Shown here piece after piece: positions 29,101 to 37,147 of a stretch of 64,000 nucleotides of DNA (positions within the stretch are counted from its first letter, which is position 1; each line of letters begins with the position of its first letter). The DNA is taken from assembly GCF_003048905.1 (NCBI RefSeq), contig NZ_PIRO01000003.1, forward strand, positions 62,001-126,000, written 5' to 3'. The position numbers were made by a program, and so were the translations under genes. Below the pieces are notes generated by a model that was given only the letters and a program-made list of their open reading frames with translations, was not told the DNA's origin and searched no databases. The stretch comes from Campylobacter concisus (lineage in GTDB: Bacteria > Campylobacterota > Campylobacteria > Campylobacterales > Campylobacteraceae).

Positions 29101-29813
29101 TCAAGCAAATTTTAAAATTTGAGCAAGAGAGCGTTGGTATCTACCTCTCAGGCCACCCGCTTGATGATTATAAAGACGAGATCAACAAGATAAAATATAC
29201 TCTAAGCTCAGAATTTGAGAGTTTGCCACAAAGTGCAGAAATTTTAGTCGTTGGGAAGATCGAAGACTTTAGCACAAGGATAACCAAAAGTGGCAAGAAA
29301 ATGGGCACTATAAACGTCCTTGATTTTCACGGAAATATCGAGATCGCAGTCTTTGAAAGAGAGCTTGGTAACATCGAAGATATAGTAAAAGATGAAGCAA
29401 AACGCGACTTTCCTTATGCTTTTAGGATAAATATCACAAAAGATGATCAATTTGTAAGGACAAATTTAAACGAGGTTTATAGCCTAGAAGATGCACAAAA
29501 TTTAGACTTTAAGACAAGAAAGCTAAAACAAAACTCTAAATTTTCTAAAAATGAAGAAGCTAGCACGCCTCAAAGAGCAAGAGAATATGCTGAGCTAGAG
29601 GTGCTTTTATGCCTTAGTGAGCTTAGCAAAGATAAGATAACTAGCCTTTATAATCTTGGCTATAACGAACATATAAAAAGTGGTACAAACAATGATAAGC
29701 GTCTTGTTATTAAGATAAAAAATGAAAATACGGCTCAAATTTTTGTCTATAAGACAAAATTTGTTGTAAATGACAGCTTTAAAGAAAAAGCACTTCAAGC
29801 AATAGCTTGCTAA
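26196..29813 (+). CDS. dnaE: DNA polymerase III alpha subunit
   Basis: The replicative polymerase, 1205 residues. The N-terminal PHP domain starts at THLHLHTEYSLLDGANKI. The C-family palm has PVGPGRGSAAGSLVAYSLKI near 384 and the catalytic aspartates in MPDIDVDFCQSRRGEIIDYV near 425. The fingers region includes YRPGPMESGMLDDFVKRKHG near 665, with a helix-hairpin-helix near 865 and an OB-fold near 1000-1070. AAAAAAGGATAAAAA precedes the ATG. It opens a short rightward unit with the following unknown gene. Confidence 0.97.
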   Translation: MSENSSFTHLHLHTEYSLLDGANKIKELAHVLHDRGDTAAAITDHGNMFGAIDFYKAMKKEGIKPLIGIEAYVHNGEQLDDKSTKQRFHLILIAKNETGYKNLMYLSSMSYIEGFYYYPRINKKILKEHSEGLVCSSACLQGEVSWHLNLSDRNVKFGAKGYERAKEVALEYKEIFGDDFYLEIMRHGIGDQKRIDDDILRIAKETGIKVIATNDTHYTFKERADAHEVFMCIAMNKTLDDPNRLRHSVHEFFVKSKEQMSELFLDIPEVIENTQEIVNKCNLEIKLGNPTPPNFKFTLEYAKERNLTLPEPENRYSFKNDAVFFEYECRKGLEERLKFVPENLHDEYKKRLEIEIGIINKMNFPGYMMIVWDFINEAKSRGVPVGPGRGSAAGSLVAYSLKITDLDPIPYNLLFERFLNPERVSMPDIDVDFCQSRRGEIIDYVTQKYGKFNVAGVITFGKLLAKGVIRDVARVCDMPYSEADAMAKLIPDELGITLKDAYEKEPKIAELISQNPKAAKIWKFALDLEGLNRNAGQHAAGVVISNEELWNKTPLFRQPNSPEDRYVTQYSLKYLEDVDLIKFDFLGLKTLTVIDNAIKLVKQRTGKDIIWEQIDKNDSNVYKMIQSGQAIGIFQIEGEGMRKLGTSLRPDCFEDIVAMLALYRPGPMESGMLDDFVKRKHGEAEITYSFKELEPILAPTYGVIVYQEQVMQIVQAIGGFSLGGADLVRRAMGKKIKEEMDRLKGEFVKGAEAKGLNGQKADDLFELIVKFAGYGFNKSHSAAYAYVTFQTAYLKAYYPAEFMAALLTSEESNVDKIVRYIDEIKRINIDTLPPSINKSTKEFSVVENGDHDGIIFGLGAIKGVGGAAIENIITEREANGEFKSMDDFVSRIDPFKVNKKVFESLIKAGCFDEFGFSRKMLMQNVENIIEACKSAAQIRKNAVESLFGEDESMNDVKINFVTINDEFDIKQILKFEQESVGIYLSGHPLDDYKDEINKIKYTLSSEFESLPQSAEILVVGKIEDFSTRITKSGKKMGTINVLDFHGNIEIAVFERELGNIEDIVKDEAKRDFPYAFRINITKDDQFVRTNLNEVYSLEDAQNLDFKTRKLKQNSKFSKNEEASTPQRAREYAELEVLLCLSELSKDKITSLYNLGYNEHIKSGTNNDKRLVIKIKNENTAQIFVYKTKFVVNDSFKEKALQAIAC

Positions 29814-29827
29814 TACCCGGAGAAGCG

Positions 29828-30502
29828 ATGTTTTTAGATAAGCTTGGCGTAGATAAAAGTAACTGGAGCGAGCTTTTTAGCGCATGTGTTGGTAAAGCGA
29901 CATTACTTCAAAAACGTGCATTTAAGCTACTGGTTGAAGGTAGCAACTGGCAGGTTGATTTTGATAGCGGTAAAATTTACTTTGATGAGCGTGAGTTTGA
30001 TATGCAGTTTATCGGCTCTGAGAGCTTCTCGTCAAATACGTGGCTTTGGGGTTATGAAAATATAAATGGCTTTGATGAGCAGTTACTCGAGCTTGCAAAT
30101 AAAGCACGGGAATTTGGCAAGAAATTTGGACTTAGTGCATTTAGCACGCCACGATTTGACCTAGATGAAAATTTTAATGGTCACACGATTAGTATGATCC
30201 TTTGCACCGCTTTTGATGAGCAAAATTATTATAGGATAGAGTACGAGGGCGGAGCTGCGTATGTGGCTTTTAGATCAGATGTGGTCTTTGAGGAGCCAGT
30301 GCTAGCAAATGAGATTTTGAGCGTAGTAAATGAGTGTTTAGGCGCTTACGAGCTAGATCACAAAATCTTTATAAAAGGACTTTTGCTAAGCTGTGATATG
30401 AAATTTAGCGAAAGCCCTAATGAAATCGTATCGGATAAATACGAGCTTAGCTTTAAATTTGATGAGCTAAATAGGCTCATAAATATTTCAAGCAAGCTTT
30501 AA
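29828..30502 (+). CDS. hypothetical protein, DUF6882-like
   Basis: A 224-residue soluble protein without signal or membrane segment. The frame opens at 29807 inside dnaE, but ATG 29828 is preferred because GGAGA lies 6 bases upstream. A tryptophan-rich patch, GSESFSSNTWLWGYENINGF near 54, recalls small DUF6882-type proteins that carry a WLWGW-like core, but this is a weak pattern match. It is probably translated with dnaE and converges on the cysteine hydrolase gene, overlapping it by 4 bases. Function unknown. Confidence 0.65.
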   Translation: MFLDKLGVDKSNWSELFSACVGKATLLQKRAFKLLVEGSNWQVDFDSGKIYFDEREFDMQFIGSESFSSNTWLWGYENINGFDEQLLELANKAREFGKKFGLSAFSTPRFDLDENFNGHTISMILCTAFDEQNYYRIEYEGGAAYVAFRSDVVFEEPVLANEILSVVNECLGAYELDHKIFIKGLLLSCDMKFSESPNEIVSDKYELSFKFDELNRLINISSKL

Positions 30503-31161
30503 AATTTAATACTCTTTACAACATCAGCGCCAAGTGCTAGCTTCATATGAAGAGAAAACATCTCGTGGTAAAAGTCGCCATTGTGTCCTGGTATGTCATA
30601 TGTTTGCGTAAGATCAAATGGCACGATAACTCTTGCTTTTTTATTGTATTCATTGGCTCGTAGTTTAAGATAACTAACACACTGATAAACGCACATATCA
30701 GTGCAATCTCCGGTAATAACAAAAGTGTCAATTTGTGGGTTTTGCTCTAAAAATTTCTCAAATTCTTTATTAAATGCGATGCTTAAAGAGTTTTTATAAA
30801 ATGTCTTGAACTCTTTAAAAAAGCTTAGATTCTCTATCTCTTTTACGGTTTTTATCTCATTTGTATCAAGTATGGCATGTGGCAAAAAGTTCTCAAATTC
30901 TTTTGAATCACTGGTGTGTCTATCTTCTATAAGGATAAAATTTCTAAAGCCAAAATCTTTCCACGCTCTATCAAAAAGTGTCGCGATCCCTTTTGATAAG
31001 GCGGCCACTCTTTGACTGGCGAGCGCACCACTGCCAGCAAATGCTTCTATCATATCGATACAGATAAATGCAATGTTTTTTGCTCCATCGTTTGAAATTT
31101 CTCTTAAATCAAGCGTTTGAAGAGATTTTTTAAAAGCCTCAAGTTCGTTTTGTATGTTCAT
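30499..31161 (-). CDS. isochorismatase-type cysteine hydrolase
   Basis: A 220-residue enzyme of the nicotinamidase/isochorismatase superfamily. The catalytic triad can be placed at Asp 36 (FICIDMIEAF), Lys 123 (FYKNSLSIAF) and Cys 157 (VITGDCTDMCVYQ), with HTSDSKEFENFLPHA near 82 as the metal/substrate region. I moved the start from 31254 to ATG 31161, because AAAGGAGAAAGA precedes it and it overlaps the flgS stop as ATGA. Substrate unknown; nicotinamidase (PncA) is one possibility and would recycle nicotinamide. Confidence 0.8.
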   Translation of the reverse strand: MNIQNELEAFKKSLQTLDLREISNDGAKNIAFICIDMIEAFAGSGALASQRVAALSKGIATLFDRAWKDFGFRNFILIEDRHTSDSKEFENFLPHAILDTNEIKTVKEIENLSFFKEFKTFYKNSLSIAFNKEFEKFLEQNPQIDTFVITGDCTDMCVYQCVSYLKLRANEYNKKARVIVPFDLTQTYDIPGHNGDFYHEMFSLHMKLALGADVVKSIKF

Positions 31162-32147
31162 TCTTTCTCCTTTATTGGTAAATTTATGCAAAATGTTTTT
31201 GGATTTAGTGTGATCTCGATACTTCCTTTGTGAGCCTCTATGATCTGCAAACAAAGATGCAGCCCAAGGCCATTTCCTTTTAGCTTGCTACTTTTAAACG
31301 GCTCAAAAACTATGGCTTTGTCTTTGATAGGCTCGCCACTATCATAAACGATAAATTTATGCTCACTTGGTGTTTTTTCATAGCTTAAAATGATCTCTCC
31401 TTCATCATCATCGCTCTCTTCGATGGCATCAATGGCGTTAAATAAAATATTTTGAAAGACGATGGCTAGTAGATCAAGGTCGCCCATATATTTGCCATCT
31501 GGAAATTCTAGACTAAATTTAATATCCTTTGAATAGTCGTAAAAATTTATAGCCTCTTCGCACTCTTTTTTAAGCTGCGAAAAGTCAAAAATTTGTGCAT
31601 TTATGTTAAGGCCCTTTGTAAAAAGTAGAGTGGCTTTGATTATGCGTTCGACTCGCCATGTAGCTTTTTGTATTTGATTTACGATAGGCTTTGTGCGCTC
31701 ATCAGCTCTTTTAAGTAGAGTTGAAGCTAAAAGCGAGATGGAGCCTACTGGATTTCTGATCTCGTGGGCTAGGTGAGCTGCTACTTGGCCCATAGAGGCA
31801 AGGCGCTCGGTGCGTTTTTCTACTGTTATATTTGTTGCAGAGATTATTAGTTTATTGTCTTTAGAGCTTGTTTTAAAAAGATAAATTTGTCCATCTATAT
31901 TTATCTCGCCCTCTTTTTTTGGTATCTCTTTAAAAATTTTACCAAGTCTTACTGCTTCCGAGTTTTGTAAAAAAATCTCATCATTTTCATCTAACACCCA
32001 GATAGCATTTGGCAAAATTTCTACAATATCTTTAATGAAATTTTGCAAGTTTGCGTAAGATGATGTTAAATTTTTATATTCGTTTTCTATCAAATAAGTC
32101 TGCTCTATCAGGCTTTTTAAGCCAGCTTGGATATCGTGTTCGTTCAT
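31158..32147 (-). CDS. flgS: flagellar sensor histidine kinase FlgS
   Basis: A cytoplasmic kinase of 329 residues with no membrane segment. An N-terminal coiled region (LKSLIEQTYLIENEYKNL) is followed by a PAS-like segment (LPNAIWVLDENDEIFLQNSE near 45), the H-box AHLAHEIRNPVGSISLLAS with His 128, an N-box (VFQNILFNAIDAIE near 230) and G-boxes (VYDSGEPIKD near 270, GNGLGLHLCLQIIEAHKGSI near 292). FlgS senses the flagellar export apparatus and phosphorylates FlgR, which activates sigma-54-dependent hook and rod genes. The N-terminus and neighbours match my memory of C. jejuni Cj0793. flgR is not in the window. Confidence 0.88.
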   Translation of the reverse strand: MNEHDIQAGLKSLIEQTYLIENEYKNLTSSYANLQNFIKDIVEILPNAIWVLDENDEIFLQNSEAVRLGKIFKEIPKKEGEINIDGQIYLFKTSSKDNKLIISATNITVEKRTERLASMGQVAAHLAHEIRNPVGSISLLASTLLKRADERTKPIVNQIQKATWRVERIIKATLLFTKGLNINAQIFDFSQLKKECEEAINFYDYSKDIKFSLEFPDGKYMGDLDLLAIVFQNILFNAIDAIEESDDDEGEIILSYEKTPSEHKFIVYDSGEPIKDKAIVFEPFKSSKLKGNGLGLHLCLQIIEAHKGSIEITLNPKTFCINLPIKEKE

Positions 32148-32980
32148 TTTAAAAGTTCCTCAAAATCGCTAATTTCGTAAAGCCTTAACCTTTCATCCTT
32201 TAGATTTCTTAACTCGCTACTAAATCCACTCTTTGAAAAAAGAGCAATAATATCTGGCCTGATATTTAGTTTTTCGCATTTTTTTAATAGCAAATTTAGC
32301 ACGTTTTTACAAACCTTTCTCTCTTTGTATTTTGCCTCGCCGACTATGATCTTACCGCCTATATTTAATAGCATATCAAGCTCTATATTCCTGCTCCAAA
32401 AGCTACTTAAAAATATGCCATTAATCATAAATTTTTTTGCCATGAGTTCACCGCATAAAATTTCAAATCCAAGGCTTGCATATTCGTCAAATTCCTTTTT
32501 TATAATGGCTAAAATTTCATCATTTTTGCCAGCTTTTAACAAGCTTAAATTTGGCTCAATAAATCTAAACCAAAACCTTGAAAAATGGCTATTAAAATGT
32601 ATTTTATCCTCAACTTTATAGCCCCTTTCTTCTTTTTTTAGCATTTGGTTTTTTGATCTTTTTGGAAGTACTTCTCTACTTTTCTCAAGCAGTAAAAAAT
32701 TCTTTTCAAAAAGCTTTGCATAGACTTTGCTAGCTAGGCTTTGAGGTAAAATTTTATGTACGCTAAATTTTTTTCTATCGCTTCGTGCGAGTTTTATGAG
32801 GGCAGATTTTATAGCATCGTTTGTATCGGATTCGAAGTAAAATTTTGGCATCAAGGCTAAGAAGTTATTTAAAATTTCAGCCTCGATTGCTTCAAAAACA
32901 TCATAATATGAGTGCTTTAAATCAAACTCATCAAAGACGAGATGAAATTTAATAAGTTCATTTATATCAAGGTGTTTCAT
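32144..32980 (-). CDS. DUF234-domain protein (nuclease-like, no ATPase)
   Basis: A 278-residue protein. The C-terminal part shows the DUF234 pattern: FNSHFSRFWFRFIEPNLSLL near 128 and FWSRNIELDMLLNIGGKIIV near 198, then GEAKYKERKV. The ELD and EAK residues fit a PD-(D/E)xK nuclease-like core. DUF234 normally forms the tail of AAA ATPases, but no P-loop is present here; the N-terminal half is helical. It overlaps flgS by 4 bases and is upstream in the same transcript, an arrangement I recall from C. jejuni Cj0792. A link to flagellar regulation is suggested only by position. Confidence 0.75.
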   Translation of the reverse strand: MKHLDINELIKFHLVFDEFDLKHSYYDVFEAIEAEILNNFLALMPKFYFESDTNDAIKSALIKLARSDRKKFSVHKILPQSLASKVYAKLFEKNFLLLEKSREVLPKRSKNQMLKKEERGYKVEDKIHFNSHFSRFWFRFIEPNLSLLKAGKNDEILAIIKKEFDEYASLGFEILCGELMAKKFMINGIFLSSFWSRNIELDMLLNIGGKIIVGEAKYKERKVCKNVLNLLLKKCEKLNIRPDIIALFSKSGFSSELRNLKDERLRLYEISDFEELLK

Positions 32981-33058
32981 TAGCTCAAATGTTGATTTTA
33001 AAGCTTTTATATCGGCTCCTTTATTTGGGCATTGTAGTATATTTTAGCTAAAGTAATC

Positions 33059-33064
33059 TATAAT
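33059..33064 (+). promoter_or_regulatory. -10 element of the aminotransferase-thiDE unit
   Basis: TATAAT 26 bases before the TTG start at 33091, within an AT-rich divergent gap. Confidence 0.5.
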
Positions 33065-33090
33065 GCTAAGCAAAAAACAAGGGTTGTGAT

Positions 33091-34422
33091 TTGGTAAATT
33101 TAGAGCATATTAGAGAAAATATAATTTTAAAAAATGGCATTTATTATTTTGACTTTACAGCTTCAGGGCTAGCTTATAAACCTATCGAAGATGAGATAGC
33201 AAAAATACTCCAAACATACGCAAATACGCACTCTATCAGCTCATCAAACGCCTATAAAACCGCTCAAATTTATGAAGATTCAAGACGTGAGTTAAAAAGC
33301 TTACTAGGACTTGATGAGAGCTTTTATCTTTTTACTTGTGGCAATGGAGCTACCGGCGCGATAAAGAAATTTCAAGAAATTTTAGGAATTTATGCACCGC
33401 CAGCGTTAAAAAAAAGATATGCATTAAAGCCAGATGAAAATTCTCCGCTCGTAGTACTTGGCCCTTATGAGCATCATTCAAATGAGATAAGCTTTAGACA
33501 AGCACTTTGTGAGGTTGAGCGTATCAGGCTTGATAAAAATGGAGGGATCGACTTTAATCATTTGGAGCAAATTTTAAGGATAAATGTCGGTCGTGAGATC
33601 ATCGCAACTTTTAGTGTGGCTTCAAACGTGACTGGAATTTTGAGCGACTACCGCAAAATTTATACTCTTATAAAATCTTATGGCGGCATTGTGGCATTTG
33701 ATGCTGCAAGTTTTAGCGCTTATGGAAATATTGATTGTGACTATTTTGATGCTCTTTTTTTATCTCCTCATAAATTACTTGGTGGAGTAGGAAGTTGTGG
33801 GCTTCTTGCTATAAAAAAGATACTTGCAAACTCAGATGAGCCGACATTTGCTGGTGGTGGAACGGTAAGTTATGTTAGCAAAAACTACGCTATATTTGTA
33901 AAAGATAGTGAGCAGCTAGAAGAGGCTGGCACTCCGCCTATTTTAGGACTTATAAGGGCAAATTTGGCTTATAGGCTAAGAAATGAGATAGGATTTGAGG
34001 CAATATATGAAAACGAGAGTGAGCTTGGAGAGTATTTGGAAAAAAGGCTAGCAGAAATTCCTGAGCTTACCTGCTATCATCCAAATAACATAAAGCGTTT
34101 GCCGATATTTTCTTTTAATGTGACTGGTGTTTCACCTTATGAATTAGCCAAAGTTTTAAGCAAAGAATACGGCATTCAAACGCGTGCAGGATGTTCTTGC
34201 GCTGGACCATATGGGCATGATTTGCTTCATTTAAAAGAAGATGCACTATTTACCCATAAGCCAGGCTGGGTAAGGGCTGGACTCCACTATACGCATACGC
34301 TACAAGACGCTGATTATTTAGTAGATGCATTAAAAAGTAGCATTAAAAAGTATTCAAGTAGTTGGAAAGTCGATGATCCTTTTAGTGTTGATAAAATTTC
34401 AGGTTGTATGGGAGATAGATGA
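33091..34422 (+). CDS. class V aminotransferase (cysteine desulfurase-like), paralog 1
   Basis: A 443-residue PLP enzyme. The Schiff-base lysine lies in DALFLSPHKLLGGVGSCGLL near 220, the cofactor Asp in GGIVAFDAASFSAYG near 192, and the C-terminal Cys region reads IQTRAGCSCAGPYGHDLL near 365, aligned with the active-site cysteine loop of SufS/CsdA. The start is TTG. Together with its paralog at 35834 it brackets thiD and thiE, and its stop overlaps the thiD ATG. From memory it resembles C. jejuni Cj0791c. Sulfur transfer is the leading guess, but a true aminotransferase or lyase remains possible. Confidence 0.82.
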   Translation: MVNLEHIRENIILKNGIYYFDFTASGLAYKPIEDEIAKILQTYANTHSISSSNAYKTAQIYEDSRRELKSLLGLDESFYLFTCGNGATGAIKKFQEILGIYAPPALKKRYALKPDENSPLVVLGPYEHHSNEISFRQALCEVERIRLDKNGGIDFNHLEQILRINVGREIIATFSVASNVTGILSDYRKIYTLIKSYGGIVAFDAASFSAYGNIDCDYFDALFLSPHKLLGGVGSCGLLAIKKILANSDEPTFAGGGTVSYVSKNYAIFVKDSEQLEEAGTPPILGLIRANLAYRLRNEIGFEAIYENESELGEYLEKRLAEIPELTCYHPNNIKRLPIFSFNVTGVSPYELAKVLSKEYGIQTRAGCSCAGPYGHDLLHLKEDALFTHKPGWVRAGLHYTHTLQDADYLVDALKSSIKKYSSSWKVDDPFSVDKISGCMGDR

Positions 34423-35165
34423 AAAATATATTAATTATTGCAGGAAGTGATAGTGTTGGTGGTGCTGGCGTACAGGCTGATATTAAGACATGCGAGGCAT
34501 TTTCTTGCTACGCAGCGACAGCTATCACGGCTCTTACGGCACAAAATACAAATGGCGTTAGCAATATCTTTGCTACAAATGTTACAAATCTAAATGAGCA
34601 GATCAAAATGGTAGATGAAGAGCTGAACATAGATGCCATAAAGGTTGGTATGCTTTTTAATAAAGAGCTTATATCTTGCGTTGGTTCTTGGCTTGAAAAA
34701 TTTTATAAGCAAGGCATTAAAATAGTAATAGACCCAGTTTGCGTAGCAAAATCAGGCTCAAAGCTTCTTGAGGATGACGCGATAGCAAGCTTAAAAGAGC
34801 TTTTTAAATTTGCAGACATTATCACGCCAAATATCGATGAAGCCAAAGTTTTGGAACTTGATAGTAAAAATTTACCTTGCGATATGATCTTAAAGCGAAG
34901 CACGGTTGCAGAAATTTGTGAAGATACCCTTTTTAAAAAAAATGGTGACGTGATTAAATTTAAAGAGCCACTAATAAAACCAGAGATCATGCACGGGGCT
35001 GGATGTAGCTTTGCAAGTGCGCTGGCCTGCTTGCTGGCAAATGGACACGCCAAAGAAGAGGCCATAAAACTAGCCAAAAAATACATTTTAAATGCTATTA
35101 AAAATGCAATTACGACAAAATTTGGCAAACGTCTACTAAATCATAAAGTTGGCATAAGTGATTGA
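34419..35165 (+). CDS. thiD: hydroxymethylpyrimidine (phosphate) kinase
   Basis: A 248-residue ribokinase-fold enzyme making HMP-pyrophosphate for thiamine. It starts MKNILIIAGSDSVGGAGVQA, the standard ThiD opening, with TAITALTAQNTNGV near 36, IKVGMLFNKELISCVGSWLE near 75, KIVIDPVCVAKSGSKLL near 99 and the catalytic anion hole HGAGCSFASALACLLANGHA near 191 with Cys in place of the usual Ser/Thr positions around the GAGC loop. It overlaps the aminotransferase before it (ATGA) and thiE after it by 8 bases, giving one transcript. No TPP riboswitch is visible upstream. Confidence 0.93.
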   Translation: MKNILIIAGSDSVGGAGVQADIKTCEAFSCYAATAITALTAQNTNGVSNIFATNVTNLNEQIKMVDEELNIDAIKVGMLFNKELISCVGSWLEKFYKQGIKIVIDPVCVAKSGSKLLEDDAIASLKELFKFADIITPNIDEAKVLELDSKNLPCDMILKRSTVAEICEDTLFKKNGDVIKFKEPLIKPEIMHGAGCSFASALACLLANGHAKEEAIKLAKKYILNAIKNAITTKFGKRLLNHKVGISD

Positions 35166-35763
35166 AATTTACGCGATTAGCGACGATGTATTGATGCCTG
35201 AAAATTTAGCCTTGCAATATACTAAAGAAATTTTAGAGTGTGGGGTGAAATTTTTTCAATTTCGTTCTAAAAAAATACCCAAAGATGAGAGGCTAGCTGG
35301 TGAAATTTTCAACCTATGCGAAAAATTTGGAGCAAGATTTATCGTAAATGATGATATTTTATTTGCTGCTCATATAGGGGCAAAGTCCGTGCATTTGGGA
35401 AAAGATGATGCGAGCATAAAAGAGGCGTTTGAAATTTTAGGAGATGATGCTTACGTGGGGGTTAGCTGCTATGATAGCTTGGAGCTTGCCCTTAGGGCAA
35501 AACAAAATGGTGCTAGCTATGTGGCTTTTGGAGCGATGTTTAAAAGCCCAACAAAACCAAATGCACCACTTTGTAAGGCCCAAACCATATCACAAGCAAA
35601 AGAAATGGGAATGAATGTGTGTGTCATAGGTGGCATAAATTCTAGCAACATTGCAAGTGTCGCTAGAGTAAAGCCAGACATGATCGCGATAATATCTGCT
35701 ATCTATAAAGATGGCACGATAAATAAAAATATAGAAAATTTACAAAGAAAATTATTGCTTTAA
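35158..35763 (+). CDS. thiE: thiamine-phosphate synthase
   Basis: A TIM-barrel enzyme of 201 residues that joins HMP-PP and thiazole phosphate. Landmarks are KFFQFRSKKIPKDER near 31, the Mg/PPi loop FIVNDDILFAAHIGAKSVHL near 61 followed by GKDD, VGVSCYDSLELALRAKQNGA near 100, VAFGAMFKSPTKPNAP near 122 and VIGGINSSNI near 155. The start is GTG 35158, overlapping the end of thiD. Thiazole-branch genes are not in the window. Confidence 0.93.
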   Translation: MIEIYAISDDVLMPENLALQYTKEILECGVKFFQFRSKKIPKDERLAGEIFNLCEKFGARFIVNDDILFAAHIGAKSVHLGKDDASIKEAFEILGDDAYVGVSCYDSLELALRAKQNGASYVAFGAMFKSPTKPNAPLCKAQTISQAKEMGMNVCVIGGINSSNIASVARVKPDMIAIISAIYKDGTINKNIENLQRKLLL

Positions 35764-35802
35764 AAGATGCTTATTTTGCAAGCTTTTTTATGAAAATTTT
35801 AT

Positions 35803-35808
35803 TATAAT
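35803..35808 (+). promoter_or_regulatory. -10 element of the second aminotransferase gene
   Basis: TATAAT 26 bases before the TTG at 35834. A weak GCTT/AAGC hairpin with a T run at 35769-35790 may terminate the thiE transcript just before it. Confidence 0.5.
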
Positions 35809-35833
35809 CCCTGCTTTAAATAAAAGGAAAACA

Positions 35834-37111
35834 TTGCTAAATATCGATGAAGTAAGAAAAAATATCATTTTAAAAAAAGGCCTTTACTATTTTGACTACA
35901 CGGCTTCAGGTCTTGCTTATAAGCCCATTGAAGATGAAATTTTAAAATTTTTAAAAACCTATGCAAACACTCACTCAGATAGTAGTTCAAGCGCGGTGCT
36001 AACGCAAAAATACTATGAAAATGCAAGGGCTGAGCTAAAAAGCTTATTGGGCCTTGACGATAGTTTTTATCTTATTGCGACTGGTCAAGGAGCGACGGCT
36101 GCGATAAAGAAATTTCAGGAGATAGTGGGAATTTATATCTCACCAGCTACAAGAGCCTTGATCGGTGAATCAAATTTAAGAAATTTAAACTTGCCACTAG
36201 CGATCATTGGCCCTTATGAGCATCACTCCGTTGAAGTTAGCTTAAGAGAAGGGCTTTGTGATATAAAACGCATAGAGCTTGATGAAAATAATGAGATAGA
36301 CTATGCGATGCTTGAGAATACATTAAAGCAAAATGCAAAAAGAAAGATAATAGCTAGCTTTAGCGCCGCTTCAAACGTCACTGGCGTTAAAACCGATTAT
36401 AAAAAAATTTACTCGCTGATTAAAAAATATAATGGTATTTTGGCTCTTGATGTGGCCACTCTTAGTGCTTATGAAAATGTTGATTGCAGATATTTTGATG
36501 CACTGTTTCTCTCACCTCACAAACTACTTGGAGGAGTTGGGAGTTGTGGGCTTTTGGCTATCAAAAAAGAGCTTTGTAAAAATTTGCCTACATTTGCAGC
36601 TGGAGGTACAGTCAAGTACGTAAGCAGGACATCGCATATTTTTACTAATGAAGTTGAAAATTTAGAAGAGGGTGGCACGCCACCGATAATGCAGCTAATG
36701 CGTGCAAATTTAGCCTACAAGCTAAGAAATGAAATCGGACTTAATAATATAAAAGCAGCTGAATGTGAGCTAGGCGAGATGTTTTGTAAAGAACTAGAAA
36801 AGATAGATGAGGTGATAAATTATTGTCCTGAAAATTTAGACAGATTGCCTATTTTTGCATTTAATGTAAAAGGCATTTCGCCTTATGATTTTGCTGCGAG
36901 CCTAAGTAGCGATTTTGGTATACAAACGCGTGCAGGCTGTGATTGCGCTGGGCCATATGGACATGATTTGCTTAATCTAAAAGATAATACCATTTTTGAA
37001 GCAAAACCTGGCTGGGTACGTGTTAGCATTCACTATACGCATACAAAAGAGGATATAAAATATCTTATAAATGCCATAAAATCTTGCATCAAAAAATACA
37101 AAGAAGGATAG
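35834..37111 (+). CDS. class V aminotransferase (cysteine desulfurase-like), paralog 2
   Basis: A 425-residue paralog of the protein encoded at 33091, very similar throughout: both begin with a short NI/LEHIR-type helix and then YYFDFTASGLAYKPIEDEI or YYFDYTASGLAYKPIEDEI. The PLP lysine (LFLSPHKLLGGVGS), cofactor Asp (LALDVATLSAYE) and the Cys loop (IQTRAGCDCAGPYGHDLL) are kept. It lacks the 20-residue tail of paralog 1. It starts at TTG with AAAAGGA upstream and has its own -10, so it can be expressed apart from thiDE. It converges on rodA. Confidence 0.82.
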   Translation: MLNIDEVRKNIILKKGLYYFDYTASGLAYKPIEDEILKFLKTYANTHSDSSSSAVLTQKYYENARAELKSLLGLDDSFYLIATGQGATAAIKKFQEIVGIYISPATRALIGESNLRNLNLPLAIIGPYEHHSVEVSLREGLCDIKRIELDENNEIDYAMLENTLKQNAKRKIIASFSAASNVTGVKTDYKKIYSLIKKYNGILALDVATLSAYENVDCRYFDALFLSPHKLLGGVGSCGLLAIKKELCKNLPTFAAGGTVKYVSRTSHIFTNEVENLEEGGTPPIMQLMRANLAYKLRNEIGLNNIKAAECELGEMFCKELEKIDEVINYCPENLDRLPIFAFNVKGISPYDFAASLSSDFGIQTRAGCDCAGPYGHDLLNLKDNTIFEAKPGWVRVSIHYTHTKEDIKYLINAIKSCIKKYKEG

Positions 37112-37147
37112 GGTAAAACTATATGCTTGACATTTGTGGAGAAAATT

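Noticed and set aside
31162-31254. N-terminal extension of the cysteine hydrolase from 31254
   Set aside because: It would lie within the flgS coding region, reads like random sequence, and ATG 31161 has an AAAGGAG site with ATGA coupling.
33000-33090. TPP riboswitch ahead of the thiD-thiE unit
   Set aside because: The leader from the -10 to the start is about 25 bases, too short, and the conserved riboswitch core is absent.
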